In this document: one piece after another, positions 8,585-17,134 of the stretch
Layout of the letters: each line of letters begins with the position of its first letter
How positions within the stretch are numbered: position 1 is the stretch's first letter
From: CAYQDF01 sp964416175
GTDB lineage: Bacteria; Chloroflexota; Anaerolineae; Anaerolineales; UBA4823
DNA: 64,000 nucleotides
NCBI GenBank assembly: GCA_964416175.1
Contig: CAYQDF010000006.1
Span: 1 to 64,000 of the forward strand
Direction: 5' to 3'
Made by a program: the position numbers and the translations under genes
The notes under the pieces: model-generated
Seen by the model: the letters and a program-made list of their open reading frames with translations, nothing else
The model's database searches: none
What the model was told of the DNA's origin: nothing

Positions 8585-9316
8585 ATGTCTACCAAATCTT
8601 TACTAATTTTAGCAGGTTTCATGGTGTTGGGTCTGGCGGTGAGCGCCAGCAATCCGCTGCAGGCGGGGGAACCAGCATCAAGCCAACCCCCAATGCGCAC
8701 GATCAGCGTGGGTGGAAGCGGGAGAGCGTTCCTGCCGCCGGAGATCGCCACCATCTCTGTCGGTGTGCGTACTGAGGACAGCGACGCTGCGCAGGCGGTC
8801 GAGGACAGCAACAGCCAGGTGGTTACTTTAAAGGATGCGCTTTTAGCGATGGGCGTGGAGGAAAGGGACATCCAGACCACCAGTTTCAACATCTATCCAA
8901 ACCAGCAGTTTGACGAAACCGGCAGGCCGGTCAGCACCACGTATGTCGTTGAGAACACTGTCACAGTCACCGTCCGTGACCTGGACATGCTTGGCGAGCT
9001 GCTGGGAGCCGCAGTCGAAGCAGGCGCCAACCAGATCTACGGGATCCAGTTTGACACCGAGGACCGGAGCGAAGCGCTGAGTCAGGCGCGCCGGGCCGCT
9101 GTGGAAGACGCTCGCGCTAAGGCCGAGGAACTCGCCGCAGCTGCCGGGGTGAGCCTGGGGGAACTGCAGTCGATCAGTGAAGTCAGCGGCATCCCGGTGC
9201 CGTACTTCGATGGCAGGGGCGGCGCGGCTGCTGAAGCAGCTGTCTCTGAAGTACCGATCAGCCCGGGGCAGCTGACCATCACTGTGGATGTGAGCCTGGT
9301 GTTCGCCATCGAATGA
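8585..9316 (+). CDS. secreted SIMPL-domain (DUF541) protein
   Basis: A 243-residue exported protein. A signal peptide (KSLLILAGFMVLGLAVSASN) precedes a SIMPL/DUF541 domain that begins RTISVGGSGRAFLPPEIATI and continues with GVRTEDSDAAQAVEDSN, DIQTTSFNIYP and AVEDARAKAEELAAAAGV, all typical of the family. Members are periplasmic or surface oligomers linked to stress tolerance, but no reaction is known. The start has AAGGAAGGAG just upstream. A strong terminator follows, so it is monocistronic. Confidence 0.88.
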   Translation: MSTKSLLILAGFMVLGLAVSASNPLQAGEPASSQPPMRTISVGGSGRAFLPPEIATISVGVRTEDSDAAQAVEDSNSQVVTLKDALLAMGVEERDIQTTSFNIYPNQQFDETGRPVSTTYVVENTVTVTVRDLDMLGELLGAAVEAGANQIYGIQFDTEDRSEALSQARRAAVEDARAKAEELAAAAGVSLGELQSISEVSGIPVPYFDGRGGAAAEAAVSEVPISPGQLTITVDVSLVFAIE

Positions 9317-9344
9317 AGTTCAAGTGAAGATCATCCATTCGGTA

Positions 9345-9387
9345 GTGGAGTTATGCGATCCAGCCCCTGCGCATAACTCCACTTTTT
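9345..9387 (+). terminator. intrinsic terminator of the SIMPL gene
   Basis: Perfect 13-bp stem (9345-9357 with 9370-9382), 12-base loop, then TTTTT. Confidence 0.85.
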
Positions 9388-9391
9388 GTAT

Positions 9392-9400
9392 TGTTATAAT
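9392..9400 (+). promoter_or_regulatory. extended -10 promoter directly before a start codon
   Basis: TGTTATAAT, the extended -10 consensus, ends at 9400. The first GTG that a transcript could contain is at 9410, implying a leaderless mRNA. Confidence 0.55.
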
Positions 9401-9409
9401 ATGAGCCTT

Positions 9410-10306
9410 GTGAACGAAAAGTACGTATTTTACCCCCCGCACCGTTTTGGATTGGTCTTCAACGCGCTCATGATTGTCCTCCTGGTCGCTGCCGGGACCT
9501 GGAGCCTCTGGCAGGCGAGCAATGCCGCGATTGGCCCCTTATTCCTGCTTTATCTCCTGCCGGGCTGCCTGGCGCTGGTCGGCGTGCCGATCCTGGGATA
9601 CAGGGCTTACGCCCTTTGGCGGGCTGCTTATATGGTCGAGCAGAGTGGCATCCGCCTGCGGTGGGGGTTGCGTGAGGAAGATATTCCGATGGACGCGATC
9701 CAATGGGTGCGCTCCTGGCAGGAGATGGGAACCGAGATTCCGCTGCCAATCTGGCACTGGCCTGGGGCGCTCCTCGGGACTCGGCGCCTGCCGGATGGGA
9801 CCTTGCTGGAATATCTGGCTTCCGGTCCGCATGGACTGGTAGCGATCGGGCTGCAGGAAAGGATTTTTGCAATCTCTCCTGCTGATCCAGAGGTTTTTCT
9901 GCAGACCTGTAAACGCCTGGCGGAGTTCGCCTCGCTGGCTTCGATCCCGGCGCGGTCAGCGTATCCTTCTTTTCTTGTCTCGCGTATTTGGGCGGAGCGG
10001 CTGGCGCGCCTCCAGCTTATAGGTGGGTTGGCCCTGGCTGTACTCCTTTTAGCCCTGGTAAGCCTGGTGATCCCTTCCCGTCAGACCGTATCCCTGGGAT
10101 TCGCTCCGGCCGATAGAGTCCCGGCCGTGCAGCTGCTCCTGCTGCCTGTGATCAATGGATTCTTTTATCTTTCCCAGCTGCTTTTAGGGATGTATTTCTT
10201 TCGCCGTGAGGTGGAAAGGGTCCTTGCGTACCTGGCGTGGGGCAGCAGCGTGCTGTCAGGGATTATTTTCCTGGCAGCGCTGTTCTTTATCCTCAGAGCG
10301 GGATAA
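9410..10306 (+). CDS. multi-pass membrane protein with PH-like cytosolic segment
   Basis: About 298 residues. Two membrane helices lie at the N-terminus (VFNALMIVLLVAAGTWSLW and FLLYLLPGCLALVGVPILGY). A ~120-residue soluble segment follows with YMVEQSGIRLRWGLREEDIP and WVRSW, reminiscent of bacterial PH domains. At least two or three helices follow in the C-terminal half. No catalytic motif is visible. In-frame starts exist at TTG 9386 and ATG 9401, but the first lies in the terminator T-run and the second directly abuts the -10 box. GTG 9410 is the earliest start a transcript from that promoter could use. Function unknown. Confidence 0.65.
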   Translation: MNEKYVFYPPHRFGLVFNALMIVLLVAAGTWSLWQASNAAIGPLFLLYLLPGCLALVGVPILGYRAYALWRAAYMVEQSGIRLRWGLREEDIPMDAIQWVRSWQEMGTEIPLPIWHWPGALLGTRRLPDGTLLEYLASGPHGLVAIGLQERIFAISPADPEVFLQTCKRLAEFASLASIPARSAYPSFLVSRIWAERLARLQLIGGLALAVLLLALVSLVIPSRQTVSLGFAPADRVPAVQLLLLPVINGFFYLSQLLLGMYFFRREVERVLAYLAWGSSVLSGIIFLAALFFILRAG

Positions 10307-10315
10307 CCTCCAGAT

Positions 10316-10376
10316 TATGCGCAGAGTTTCCACATGAGGCAGCGAGTTATCCACAGAAATCAGCCGGTTATCCACA
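10316..10376 (+). promoter_or_regulatory. DnaA-box array
   Basis: Two perfect DnaA boxes TTATCCACA at 10347-10355 and 10368-10376. A degenerate copy GTTTCCACA lies at 10326-10334 with identical 21-base spacing, and TTATGCGCA lies at 10316-10324. The last box is 20 bases before the next start codon. Confidence 0.6.
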
Positions 10377-10395
10377 GAATCCTCCCATCCGGGGT

Positions 10396-11196
10396 ATGCA
10401 GATCCTGATAGGTGGGCTCCTCGGCGGGATCGTCGCCTACCTGGCTTACCGGGCGAAAGCCTTGAACCGCAGTGGGGCAGTCGCCGCTGCCCTGATTGGG
10501 GGATTGGTATTTGGCCTGGGAGGTCTATCGTGGGCAATTTTATTGCTACTGTTCTTCATCACTTCGAGCCTGCTTTCCCGTGCGTTCGACAGGCGTAAAT
10601 CGAGTTTGAGCGAGAAATACGCCAAGGGTTCACGCCGCGATTACGCGCAGGTGCTGGCGAACGGTGGACTCGGCGCGTTCCTGGCGATCTTCCAGGCGGT
10701 CTTTCCCGAACAGAACTGGCCCTGGATGGCATATATCGGAGCAATGGCAGCGGTCACGGCGGACACCTGGGCGACGGAAGTCGGCGTGCTCAGCCCATCT
10801 TTGCCGGTCCTGATTACCAACGGGAAAACAGTTGAGATGGGGGCTTCCGGAGGCGTGACCCTGGCCGGCTATCTGGCTTCGCTGACCGGCGCTCTGGCGA
10901 TCGGCCTGGGTGCTTCATTGAGTTTACCGCTGAAGGGAGTGTGGGAGGTCTGGCTGGTCGCCGTGGTGGGAGGGCTTATCGGGGCAACCACCGACTCGCT
11001 TCTGGGCGCCACTGTGCAGGGGATCTATCATTGCCCGCGGTGTGAGAAGGAGACGGAAAGCCACCCTGTGCACCGCTGTGGGACGCCAACCACCCGGCTG
11101 CGCGGCTGGCGCTGGTTGAACAACGACCTGGTGAACTTTTTTTCATCGGTGAGCGGCGCAGGAGTTGCTTTGCTCGCCTGGATTCTATCCGGTTAG
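10396..11196 (+). CDS. DUF92 / TMEM19-family membrane protein
   Basis: A 266-residue integral membrane protein. The start MQILIGGLLGGIVAYLAYRAKAL, the segment GSRRDYAQVLANGG and AAVTADTWATEVGVLS are hallmarks of the DUF92 family. Some family members are phytyl- or farnesyl-phosphate kinases in plants and cyanobacteria, but the bacterial role is not established. ATG 10396 gives the standard N-terminus; the frame is open further upstream, but that part crosses the DnaA-box repeats. Its 3' end overlaps the convergent HAD gene by 12 bases. Confidence 0.85.
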   Translation: MQILIGGLLGGIVAYLAYRAKALNRSGAVAAALIGGLVFGLGGLSWAILLLLFFITSSLLSRAFDRRKSSLSEKYAKGSRRDYAQVLANGGLGAFLAIFQAVFPEQNWPWMAYIGAMAAVTADTWATEVGVLSPSLPVLITNGKTVEMGASGGVTLAGYLASLTGALAIGLGASLSLPLKGVWEVWLVAVVGGLIGATTDSLLGATVQGIYHCPRCEKETESHPVHRCGTPTTRLRGWRWLNNDLVNFFSSVSGAGVALLAWILSG

Positions 11197-11904
11197 TAGC
11201 TGGCTCAATTCTCCAAGGTCTCGAATCACGCGGCAGTCAGCTTCTGGAAAGATGCCCTCCGGATCGAGCAAGACTGGCCTGAGACCGGCGTTCCGGGCAC
11301 CGATTACATCCGCGTAATAATTATCCCCGACATAGATCGCTTCATGTGGTTGACAACCGAGGAGCTGCAGGGCGTGGTGGAAGATCGCCCGATCGGGTTT
11401 CCAGGCATTGATGGTTCCCGCCGCGAGGGTGAAGTCAAAGAAGGCGCGGATGCCGTGATCCTCCAGTTCTTCCTCGTATGGTTTGGTGCGGTTGGAGACG
11501 ACGCCCAGCTGGTAACCGAGTTCTTTGAGCGTCGAGAGAATCTGGGGAACTCCCCCAACGAGCAAATCCTCCGGCTGGTAATTCTCGCGCATGCGGCGGA
11601 AAAGGTGTGAAGCAAGGTCCGCTGCCCGGTCATCGCCACATCCCAGGCGGAGCAGGTAGAGCCGGGCGTGGTTTATCCAGAACCGATCTTCATCCCCGGC
11701 GCTGGCTTCAAGGTCAGCGAGAAGCTCGGGGGACTGCGCCCAGTAATAATGCAGCCAGCGCAGGGTGGTCCGCCGACGGATGCTCCCATCCGGGACGCCG
11801 AGCTGGCCGGCAAACTCCAGGTAAGCATCGTTGAATGATGGGCGATGAAAGCGCAACGTCCCGTCCAGGTCGAAGAGGACGGCGTGAATGCCGTGTCCGA
11901 GCAT
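11185..11904 (-). CDS. HAD-superfamily hydrolase (phosphoglycolate phosphatase-like)
   Basis: Predicted small-molecule phosphatase of 239 residues. HAD motif I is FDLDGTL with the nucleophilic Asp, motif II VVSNRT, motif III the Lys in INAWKPD, and motif IV GDNYYADVIGARNAG. A helical cap lies between motifs I and II, as in subfamily IA enzymes. Substrate unknown. It follows moaA with a 5-base gap, so the two share a transcript, although no link to molybdopterin synthesis is known. Confidence 0.85.
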   Translation of the reverse strand: MLGHGIHAVLFDLDGTLRFHRPSFNDAYLEFAGQLGVPDGSIRRRTTLRWLHYYWAQSPELLADLEASAGDEDRFWINHARLYLLRLGCGDDRAADLASHLFRRMRENYQPEDLLVGGVPQILSTLKELGYQLGVVSNRTKPYEEELEDHGIRAFFDFTLAAGTINAWKPDRAIFHHALQLLGCQPHEAIYVGDNYYADVIGARNAGLRPVLLDPEGIFPEADCRVIRDLGELSQLLTG

Positions 11905-11909
11905 GAAAC

Positions 11910-12890
11910 TTACCCCCCGATCTCGCTCATCACCCGGTTGAGCGGGATGACACCATCCGCCAACCCGTGACCCCAGGGTTTGTGCCAGATCCCATCCAGG
12001 ATCAGCTGGCGCAGCTCTTCCAGGTCAGCCCCATCCCGCAGGGGCGTGAGCAGGTCAACTTCGCCTTCTCGAAGCAAACAAAGGCGCAGGCGTCCATCTG
12101 CGGTCAGGCGCGCACGATTGCACGATGCGCAGAAAGGCTGCGTGACCGAGGAGATAAAACCAACGTCTCCTATTGCCCCGGGGATGTGGAAGAGGCGCGC
12201 TTCCCCGTCCAGCTTCCCGCCATTGACGCTCACCAGAGGACCAAAGACTGCTTCAATGCGCGCCTGCGTCTCTTCCGCGGTGACGACCTGATTGAGCTGC
12301 AGGTCGGTCGCCCCGGCGAAAGGCATCATTTCGATGAATCTCACCTGCCAGGGATGTTCCAGGGTCATTTCTGCGAGATCGACAACATCCGACTCGTTGT
12401 AACCCCGGACTACGACGGCGTTGATCTTGATCGGCGCCAGCCCGGCTTCTTCAGCAGCCTGGATGCCCTCCCACACATCTTCCAGCTTCCCCCACCGGGT
12501 CAGGCGGCGGAATTTCTCTGGGTCGAGCGTGTCCAGGCTGACGTTCACGCGCTGCAGACCCGCTTCCGCCAGCGGGCGCGCCAGCCGCCCCAACAGGATC
12601 CCATTCGTTGTGATGGAAAGCGACCGGATGCCGGGTGTATGGGCAATCCCCCGCACCAGTTCCACGATATGGGCCCGAACCGTTGGCTCGCCGCCTGTCA
12701 GGCGGATCTTTTGAAAGCCCAGCCGGGCGAAAAGGCGCACGAACAGCAGGACTTCTTCGTCCTGCATGAGCTCCGCATTAGGCCGGAAGGTCATATCTTC
12801 CGGCATGCAGTACACACAGCGCAGATTGCAGTGGTCGGTCAGGCTGATGCGGAGATAATTAATCGAACGCCCAAAACGGTCGAATGCCAT
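11910..12890 (-). CDS. moaA: GTP 3',8-cyclase, molybdenum cofactor synthesis
   Basis: Radical SAM enzyme that converts GTP to 3',8-cyclo-7,8-dihydro-GTP, the first step of molybdopterin synthesis. The N-terminal SAM cluster motif is CNLRCVYC. The second 4Fe-4S cluster that binds GTP is supplied by CASCNRARLTADGRLRLC. The protein ends in Gly-Gly, as needed for activity in MoaA. At 326 residues it is full length. A TATAAT box lies on the minus strand ~50 bases before the start. No other moa or moe genes are nearby. Confidence 0.94.
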   Translation of the reverse strand: MAFDRFGRSINYLRISLTDHCNLRCVYCMPEDMTFRPNAELMQDEEVLLFVRLFARLGFQKIRLTGGEPTVRAHIVELVRGIAHTPGIRSLSITTNGILLGRLARPLAEAGLQRVNVSLDTLDPEKFRRLTRWGKLEDVWEGIQAAEEAGLAPIKINAVVVRGYNESDVVDLAEMTLEHPWQVRFIEMMPFAGATDLQLNQVVTAEETQARIEAVFGPLVSVNGGKLDGEARLFHIPGAIGDVGFISSVTQPFCASCNRARLTADGRLRLCLLREGEVDLLTPLRDGADLEELRQLILDGIWHKPWGHGLADGVIPLNRVMSEIGG

Positions 12891-12940
12891 GATGCTAACA
12901 GTGACTTCCAGGGAGAATATTTATGACTATCTTCGTCAAA

Positions 12941-12946
12941 ATTATA
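12941..12946 (-). promoter_or_regulatory. -10 box of moaA-HAD operon
   Basis: TATAAT on the minus strand, 50 bases before ATG of moaA. No clear -35 box. Confidence 0.45.
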
Positions 12947-12986
12947 CCCTAATTTGTGCGTCCGGAAGACGCGTTTGGATCCGAGA

Positions 12987-13685
12987 TTATGCAGCAAGCA
13001 GTTTCCGGATGTGAATTGTGTGGTCGCGCTCATGCCAGACGGCGCGGCGGAGCATTTTGCGGGGGCTCCAAAACTCTCCATCGATGCCAACCACCCGCAG
13101 CGAGCCGACCAGGGTCGGTAATGCCGCTTCCAACAAGCTGCGAACCTTTTCCAACCTCTCCCTGGGATCGTCCGGAACTTCCTCGCGCGGGAACGCCATC
13201 CCCAGCCGATTCATGTACCACCATTCTGCGCCGCCGACATGTTTCAAGATTCCGGAGATGCTCCAGCGTTCGCCAGGCCGATTGAGATCCAGAGTTTCCT
13301 GGTCTAACCCGTCGACAGTGCCCAGCAGGTCGGCTCGGCTCCAGGTGAGCAGCTTCAGGCCTCGCTCAACATCTTGATCGGTAAGCGGTTTCCAATCGTG
13401 CAAGAACCATGCGTTCACCTCGTATCCATCAGCGCTCAGTTCGTATTTCTCGTTGATGGTATATACCTGCCAGGATTCCTCGACCTGGATCTCCTGGTCA
13501 ACCGGAGAGAGCCAGGGATGGGGATCATGCTGGGCGATCCAGAAGACATATTCCTGGAACGCTGCCGGGATGCGATGCAAGGCTTCGTGCTCATCGAGGC
13601 CATACGCAAAGCAACCTGGGTGCTCCAGGGCCCAGGCCAGCGTGCGGCCTTCCACGCCGTTCTCGATACCGATCCTCAAAACCAT
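12987..13685 (-). CDS. DinB-like protein with HicB-like N-terminal domain
   Basis: A 232-residue protein. The first ~60 residues (GIENGVEGRTLAWALEHPGC and following) resemble a HicB-type alpha/beta domain. Residues ~105-232 form a DinB/DUF664 four-helix domain with candidate metal-binding histidines in SISGILKHVGGAEWWYMNRL and WHERDHTIHIRKLL. DinB-fold proteins include thiol transferases and hydrolases; no specific reaction can be given here. It stands alone between moaA and the YbaK gene, all on the minus strand. Confidence 0.7.
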   Translation of the reverse strand: MVLRIGIENGVEGRTLAWALEHPGCFAYGLDEHEALHRIPAAFQEYVFWIAQHDPHPWLSPVDQEIQVEESWQVYTINEKYELSADGYEVNAWFLHDWKPLTDQDVERGLKLLTWSRADLLGTVDGLDQETLDLNRPGERWSISGILKHVGGAEWWYMNRLGMAFPREEVPDDPRERLEKVRSLLEAALPTLVGSLRVVGIDGEFWSPRKMLRRAVWHERDHTIHIRKLLAA

Positions 13686-13775
13686 GGTGGCTACTCTCTT
13701 TCTTGTGGATGTTCAATCTTCGTCCGGCGAGAGCCAGCTCTCGTGGTGGTGGAACGCCTGACATCTCGCTTCTTT

Positions 13776-14246
13776 CTACTTCGTGACGGTGATGGATCCT
13801 CCAGTCATTCTAACCAGGTCAGCAGGTGTCAGGCGGAAAACTGCGTGCGGCGTGCCGGCTGCCGCCCAGATCGCCTCGTAATTGAACAGGTCCTGGTCGA
13901 TGTAGGTCTCGAGTGTTTCCAGGTGACCGACGGGTGGGACGCCCCCGATCGCAAAGCCGGTGTGTTCCCGGATGAAATCCGCGTCAGCCTTGACCAGTGG
14001 TTCGCCGACCAGCCTGGCGAGTTTGCTCTCGTCCACCCGGTTGGCTCCACTGGCGATGACCAGGATCGGGCGCTGAGTCCGCTGTGTCTTGAATACCAGG
14101 GACTTGGCGATCTGGCCCACCTGGCAGCCCACCGCCTGAGCCGCTTCCACGGAGGTACGAGTGGAGGCGGGCAACTCGATCACATCTGCGGCAAATCCCA
14201 ACGAGGTCAGCGTGTCTTGCACTTTCCGGGCGCTTGAACTTAACAT
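13776..14246 (-). CDS. YbaK/EbsC-family aminoacyl-tRNA deacylase
   Basis: Predicted trans-editing enzyme that hydrolyses mischarged tRNA such as Cys- or Ala-tRNA(Pro). The 156 residues match the stand-alone editing domain, with the conserved lysine in GQIAKSLVFK and the segments SGANRVDESKLARLVGE and GFAIGGVPPVGH. ATG has AGGAGG upstream. It lies 10 bases after corA and probably shares its transcript. The precise amino acid edited cannot be read from the sequence. Confidence 0.87.
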   Translation of the reverse strand: MLSSSARKVQDTLTSLGFAADVIELPASTRTSVEAAQAVGCQVGQIAKSLVFKTQRTQRPILVIASGANRVDESKLARLVGEPLVKADADFIREHTGFAIGGVPPVGHLETLETYIDQDLFNYEAIWAAAGTPHAVFRLTPADLVRMTGGSITVTK

Positions 14247-14256
14247 GGTTTCCTCC

Positions 14257-15246
14257 TTACTGAAGCCACCCGCGCCGGCGGATCCAGAGGAACATCAGGA
14301 AAGGCATCAAGAACATGATAATGAGGGTGAACACGAAAGATGGCAGTCCGGTCCACACATCCAGGGGGAAGACCGGCATGAAAAAGTTCATCCCAAAGAA
14401 ACCTGCCACGAAGGAGATGGGCATGAACAGGGTCGTGATGATGGTCAGCGTGCGCATGATGTCGTTCATCCGATTGTTGATCACCGACAGGTAAGTGTCC
14501 AGCGTCCCCCCGATGAGATCCCGGATGCTTTCTGTGATGTCGTGCAGGCGCACCAGGTGATCGTATACGTCCCGAAAATACACCCGGGCAGCTGAGTCGA
14601 TCACCCGGTAGTCATCCCGCGCCAGCTTGTTGAGCACCTCCCGCTGCGGACCGAGGATGCGCCTGAGATTCAGCACGGCCCGCTTAAGGCCAAAGATCTG
14701 CTCGAGGGTGGCGTTGGTCGGGCGGGAGAACACCTGGTCCTCTGCCCGATCGATAGCCTCGTCCAGCGCTTCGACGACGGGCATGTAGCTGGCAATCACC
14801 TCGTCGGCCAGCCGGTACAGGAAGTAATCTGCCCCGTTGCGCAGATGCCGCTCGTCCCGGTGGCTTAGCTCCCACAGGCGCTGGATCGCGTGGATCGGGT
14901 AGTCGTGATGAGTCACCAGGTAATTCTTCCCGAGGAAGATGTCCAGTTCCAATGTGTCAAGATAATCCTCCTCCGCCTCGTCAAAGGTCACCGCGTGCAA
15001 AACGATGTAAAGGTACTCCCCCCAATCATCGACTTTGGGCACGTGGGATTCCTGGAGGGCATCGTCGATTGCCAGGGGGTGGAAATTAAAGACCTGTTGC
15101 AGGACCGGCTCATCGGTTTCCGAGCGGGTCGCCTCGAAGTCAACCCACAGCAGTCCCCGGGTGTCCGACATGGCGATCCTGAACTCTTCGATCTGGAGGT
15201 CTTCTCGGATTTCCCCGCGGGAAGAAAAGTAGAGGGAACGGATCAT
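14257..15246 (-). CDS. corA: CorA-family divalent cation transporter
   Basis: Predicted Mg2+ (or Co2+/Ni2+) channel forming pentamers in the inner membrane. It has 329 residues: a large N-terminal cytoplasmic domain, a long helix and two C-terminal membrane helices. The signature GMN selectivity motif is present in FFGMNFFMPVFPLD after helix 1, and the protein ends with a basic tail (WIRRRGW). An extended -10 box lies only 6 bases before ATG, so the mRNA may be leaderless. Confidence 0.92.
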   Translation of the reverse strand: MIRSLYFSSRGEIREDLQIEEFRIAMSDTRGLLWVDFEATRSETDEPVLQQVFNFHPLAIDDALQESHVPKVDDWGEYLYIVLHAVTFDEAEEDYLDTLELDIFLGKNYLVTHHDYPIHAIQRLWELSHRDERHLRNGADYFLYRLADEVIASYMPVVEALDEAIDRAEDQVFSRPTNATLEQIFGLKRAVLNLRRILGPQREVLNKLARDDYRVIDSAARVYFRDVYDHLVRLHDITESIRDLIGGTLDTYLSVINNRMNDIMRTLTIITTLFMPISFVAGFFGMNFFMPVFPLDVWTGLPSFVFTLIIMFLMPFLMFLWIRRRGWLQ

Positions 15247-15252
15247 GAGGAG

Positions 15253-15261
15253 ATTCTAACA
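15253..15261 (-). promoter_or_regulatory. extended -10 promoter of corA
   Basis: TGTTAGAAT on the minus strand, ending 6 bases (CTCCTC) before the ATG of corA. The implied transcript starts at or next to the start codon. Confidence 0.55.
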
Positions 15262-15430
15262 TCAACCCTTTGGATCCAGAGGTATCCACAATTTTAATAG
15301 CGGTTTATTAATATCGGAAGAAAAAAGTCTCAGGTGTTCTTAAAGAAAAGCTTTGGAAACTTATCTGTCCGAATCAGCTTCATCGTTCTAAACTAGAGCA
15401 GCTAAAAAACCCCAGCTGGAGACTTTATCG

Positions 15431-16120
15431 GTGCCTGAACAGACGCCCATCACCCTTAACCATTTTACTTTTTTCAAGTTCACCGGCCATTATTACGAAC
15501 AGCCCCAGGAGGTGCGCAGGCACTTCAGGCGCGATTTTTTCACGCATGTAAAGCAGACTGCACAACGCACATTCATTTACCAGGTCTTTCCGTTAGGGAC
15601 GGGGGAGGACTTCATGGTCTGGAGCGCCCTTCCGATCGAGCAGCCCGGGCTGCCAGGAGATTTCTTCACAGCTTTCGCCAGAGCCACCAGTCCTTTTCGC
15701 CCCCTGGCGGAGCCTGTCCAGGCCTTATGGGGATTCACCCGGCCCTCTCAATATACCCGGACCCGCTCAGCCCAGGAACTGGATCCCTTCAACCCGGTCC
15801 GGTGCCGTTATCTGGTCCTGTATCCATTCGCCAAGGAAAAGGAATGGTATCTGCTGAGCCAGGAGACCCGCCAGGGCATGATGAACGAGCACATCAAAAT
15901 CGGCAAAGGTTTCCCAGAAATCCAACAGCTCCTGCTGTATTCTTTTGGCCTCCAGGACCAGGAGTTCGTCGTAGTTTACGAAATGGAAGACCTTCCTCAA
16001 TTCTCGAATCTGGTGTACGAGCTGCGCCGGACGGAAGCCCGGCGATACACAGAACGGGATACTCCGCTTCACGCCGCTGTTTACCACCCCGAAGACGAGG
16101 CTCTCGCATTGTTTGAGTGA
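15431..16120 (+). CDS. hemQ: coproheme decarboxylase (chlorite dismutase-like)
   Basis: Last enzyme of the coproporphyrin-dependent pathway: it decarboxylates Fe-coproporphyrin III to haem b using peroxide. The 229 residues carry the family core. Tyr131 in YPFAKEKEWYLL is the expected radical tyrosine, and His154 in MMNEHIKIG is the expected proximal haem ligand. LLYSFGLQDQEFVVVYE and ELRRTEARRYTERDTP follow. The start is GTG after CTGGAGA. It heads a ten-gene haem operon and is followed 12 bases later by ferrochelatase, which strongly supports HemQ rather than a true chlorite dismutase. Confidence 0.92.
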   Translation: MPEQTPITLNHFTFFKFTGHYYEQPQEVRRHFRRDFFTHVKQTAQRTFIYQVFPLGTGEDFMVWSALPIEQPGLPGDFFTAFARATSPFRPLAEPVQALWGFTRPSQYTRTRSAQELDPFNPVRCRYLVLYPFAKEKEWYLLSQETRQGMMNEHIKIGKGFPEIQQLLLYSFGLQDQEFVVVYEMEDLPQFSNLVYELRRTEARRYTERDTPLHAAVYHPEDEALALFE

Positions 16121-16132
16121 GGAAGAAACCGG

Positions 16133-17116
16133 ATGCAAGTTCCTGAGATCGTTGGGATCCTCTTCATGGCTTATGGCAGCCCCGACTCGCTGGACCAGAT
16201 GGAACCATATCTGATCGACGTTCGGGAGGGCCGCCCGCCTACCCCGGAACTGGTGGCGGAAATTCGCCGACGCTACGCCAGCATCGGTGGGCGCTCGCCA
16301 TTGCTGGATTGGACGAAGGCCCAGGCGAACGCGGTCGCTGAACTCTTGAACCGGGAACACGCCTCGCAGAGGCTCCACTTTAGGGCTTACGTCGGGATGC
16401 GCCACTGGGAACCGCGCATCGGGCGGGCTGTCGAAAGTATGGCGGCGGATGGGATCCGCCGGGCGATCGCGCTCGTCATGGCCCCCCATAGCTCCCGGAT
16501 GAGCGTTGGTAAATATTTCGAGCAGCTCGAGAAAAGCCTCGCGGAGAAGGACGCGGATATCTTATTCGCGCGCATCGAGAACTGGCACGATCATCCCGGT
16601 TTGATCGCTGCTCTCGCTGAGAGATATTTCGAAGCCAGGGGGCGTTTCGCCACGGCGAGCGATCCGTACGTGATCTTCACAGCTCACAGTTTGCCAGCCA
16701 GGATCCTCGAGGTGGGAGATCCGTACGATGCCCAACTGCGGGCGACATCTCGCATCCTGGCGGACCTCCTCGAGCTACGGGATGGGCGCTGGCAGTTCTG
16801 TTACCAAAGCGCAGGAGCCAGCGCCGTTCCCTGGTTAGGCCCGCAGATAGAGGCAGTGATTGAAGAGCTTGCCCAAAAGGGCGAAAAAGATCTCCTGGTA
16901 GTGCCGATCGGATTCGTTTGCGATCATGTCGAGGTGCTGTACGACATCGATATCGGCTGCCAGCAGATCGCACGCCGCCATGGGGCACACCTGGAAAGGA
17001 GCCCCTCCCTGAACACCTCGCCGACTTTTATCCGGGCGCTGGCCGACCTGGTCCTGGAAGCTTTGCCGGGCCTGGAACTCGCTCAGAAGAACCCGCGCCA
17101 CCCACGGGGGTATTAA
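16133..17116 (+). CDS. hemH: ferrochelatase, probably coproporphyrin ferrochelatase
   Basis: Inserts Fe2+ into coproporphyrin III (CpfC type) ahead of HemQ. The 327 residues include GILFMAYGSPDSLDQMEPYL at the N-terminus, the catalytic His in VIFTAHSLPARI, and the metal-site Glu in IGFVCDHVEVLYDIDI. The Gram-positive-type pathway is inferred from the adjoining HemQ and from the absence of hemF or hemN in the cluster. Operon position 2. Confidence 0.92.
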   Translation: MQVPEIVGILFMAYGSPDSLDQMEPYLIDVREGRPPTPELVAEIRRRYASIGGRSPLLDWTKAQANAVAELLNREHASQRLHFRAYVGMRHWEPRIGRAVESMAADGIRRAIALVMAPHSSRMSVGKYFEQLEKSLAEKDADILFARIENWHDHPGLIAALAERYFEARGRFATASDPYVIFTAHSLPARILEVGDPYDAQLRATSRILADLLELRDGRWQFCYQSAGASAVPWLGPQIEAVIEELAQKGEKDLLVVPIGFVCDHVEVLYDIDIGCQQIARRHGAHLERSPSLNTSPTFIRALADLVLEALPGLELAQKNPRHPRGY

Positions 17117-17134
17117 GGCTAACAGAGCACTGGT

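Noticed and set aside
10316..10376. Chromosome replication origin
   Set aside because: Only two perfect DnaA boxes, no AT-rich unwinding stretch and no dnaA/dnaN/gyrB neighbours.
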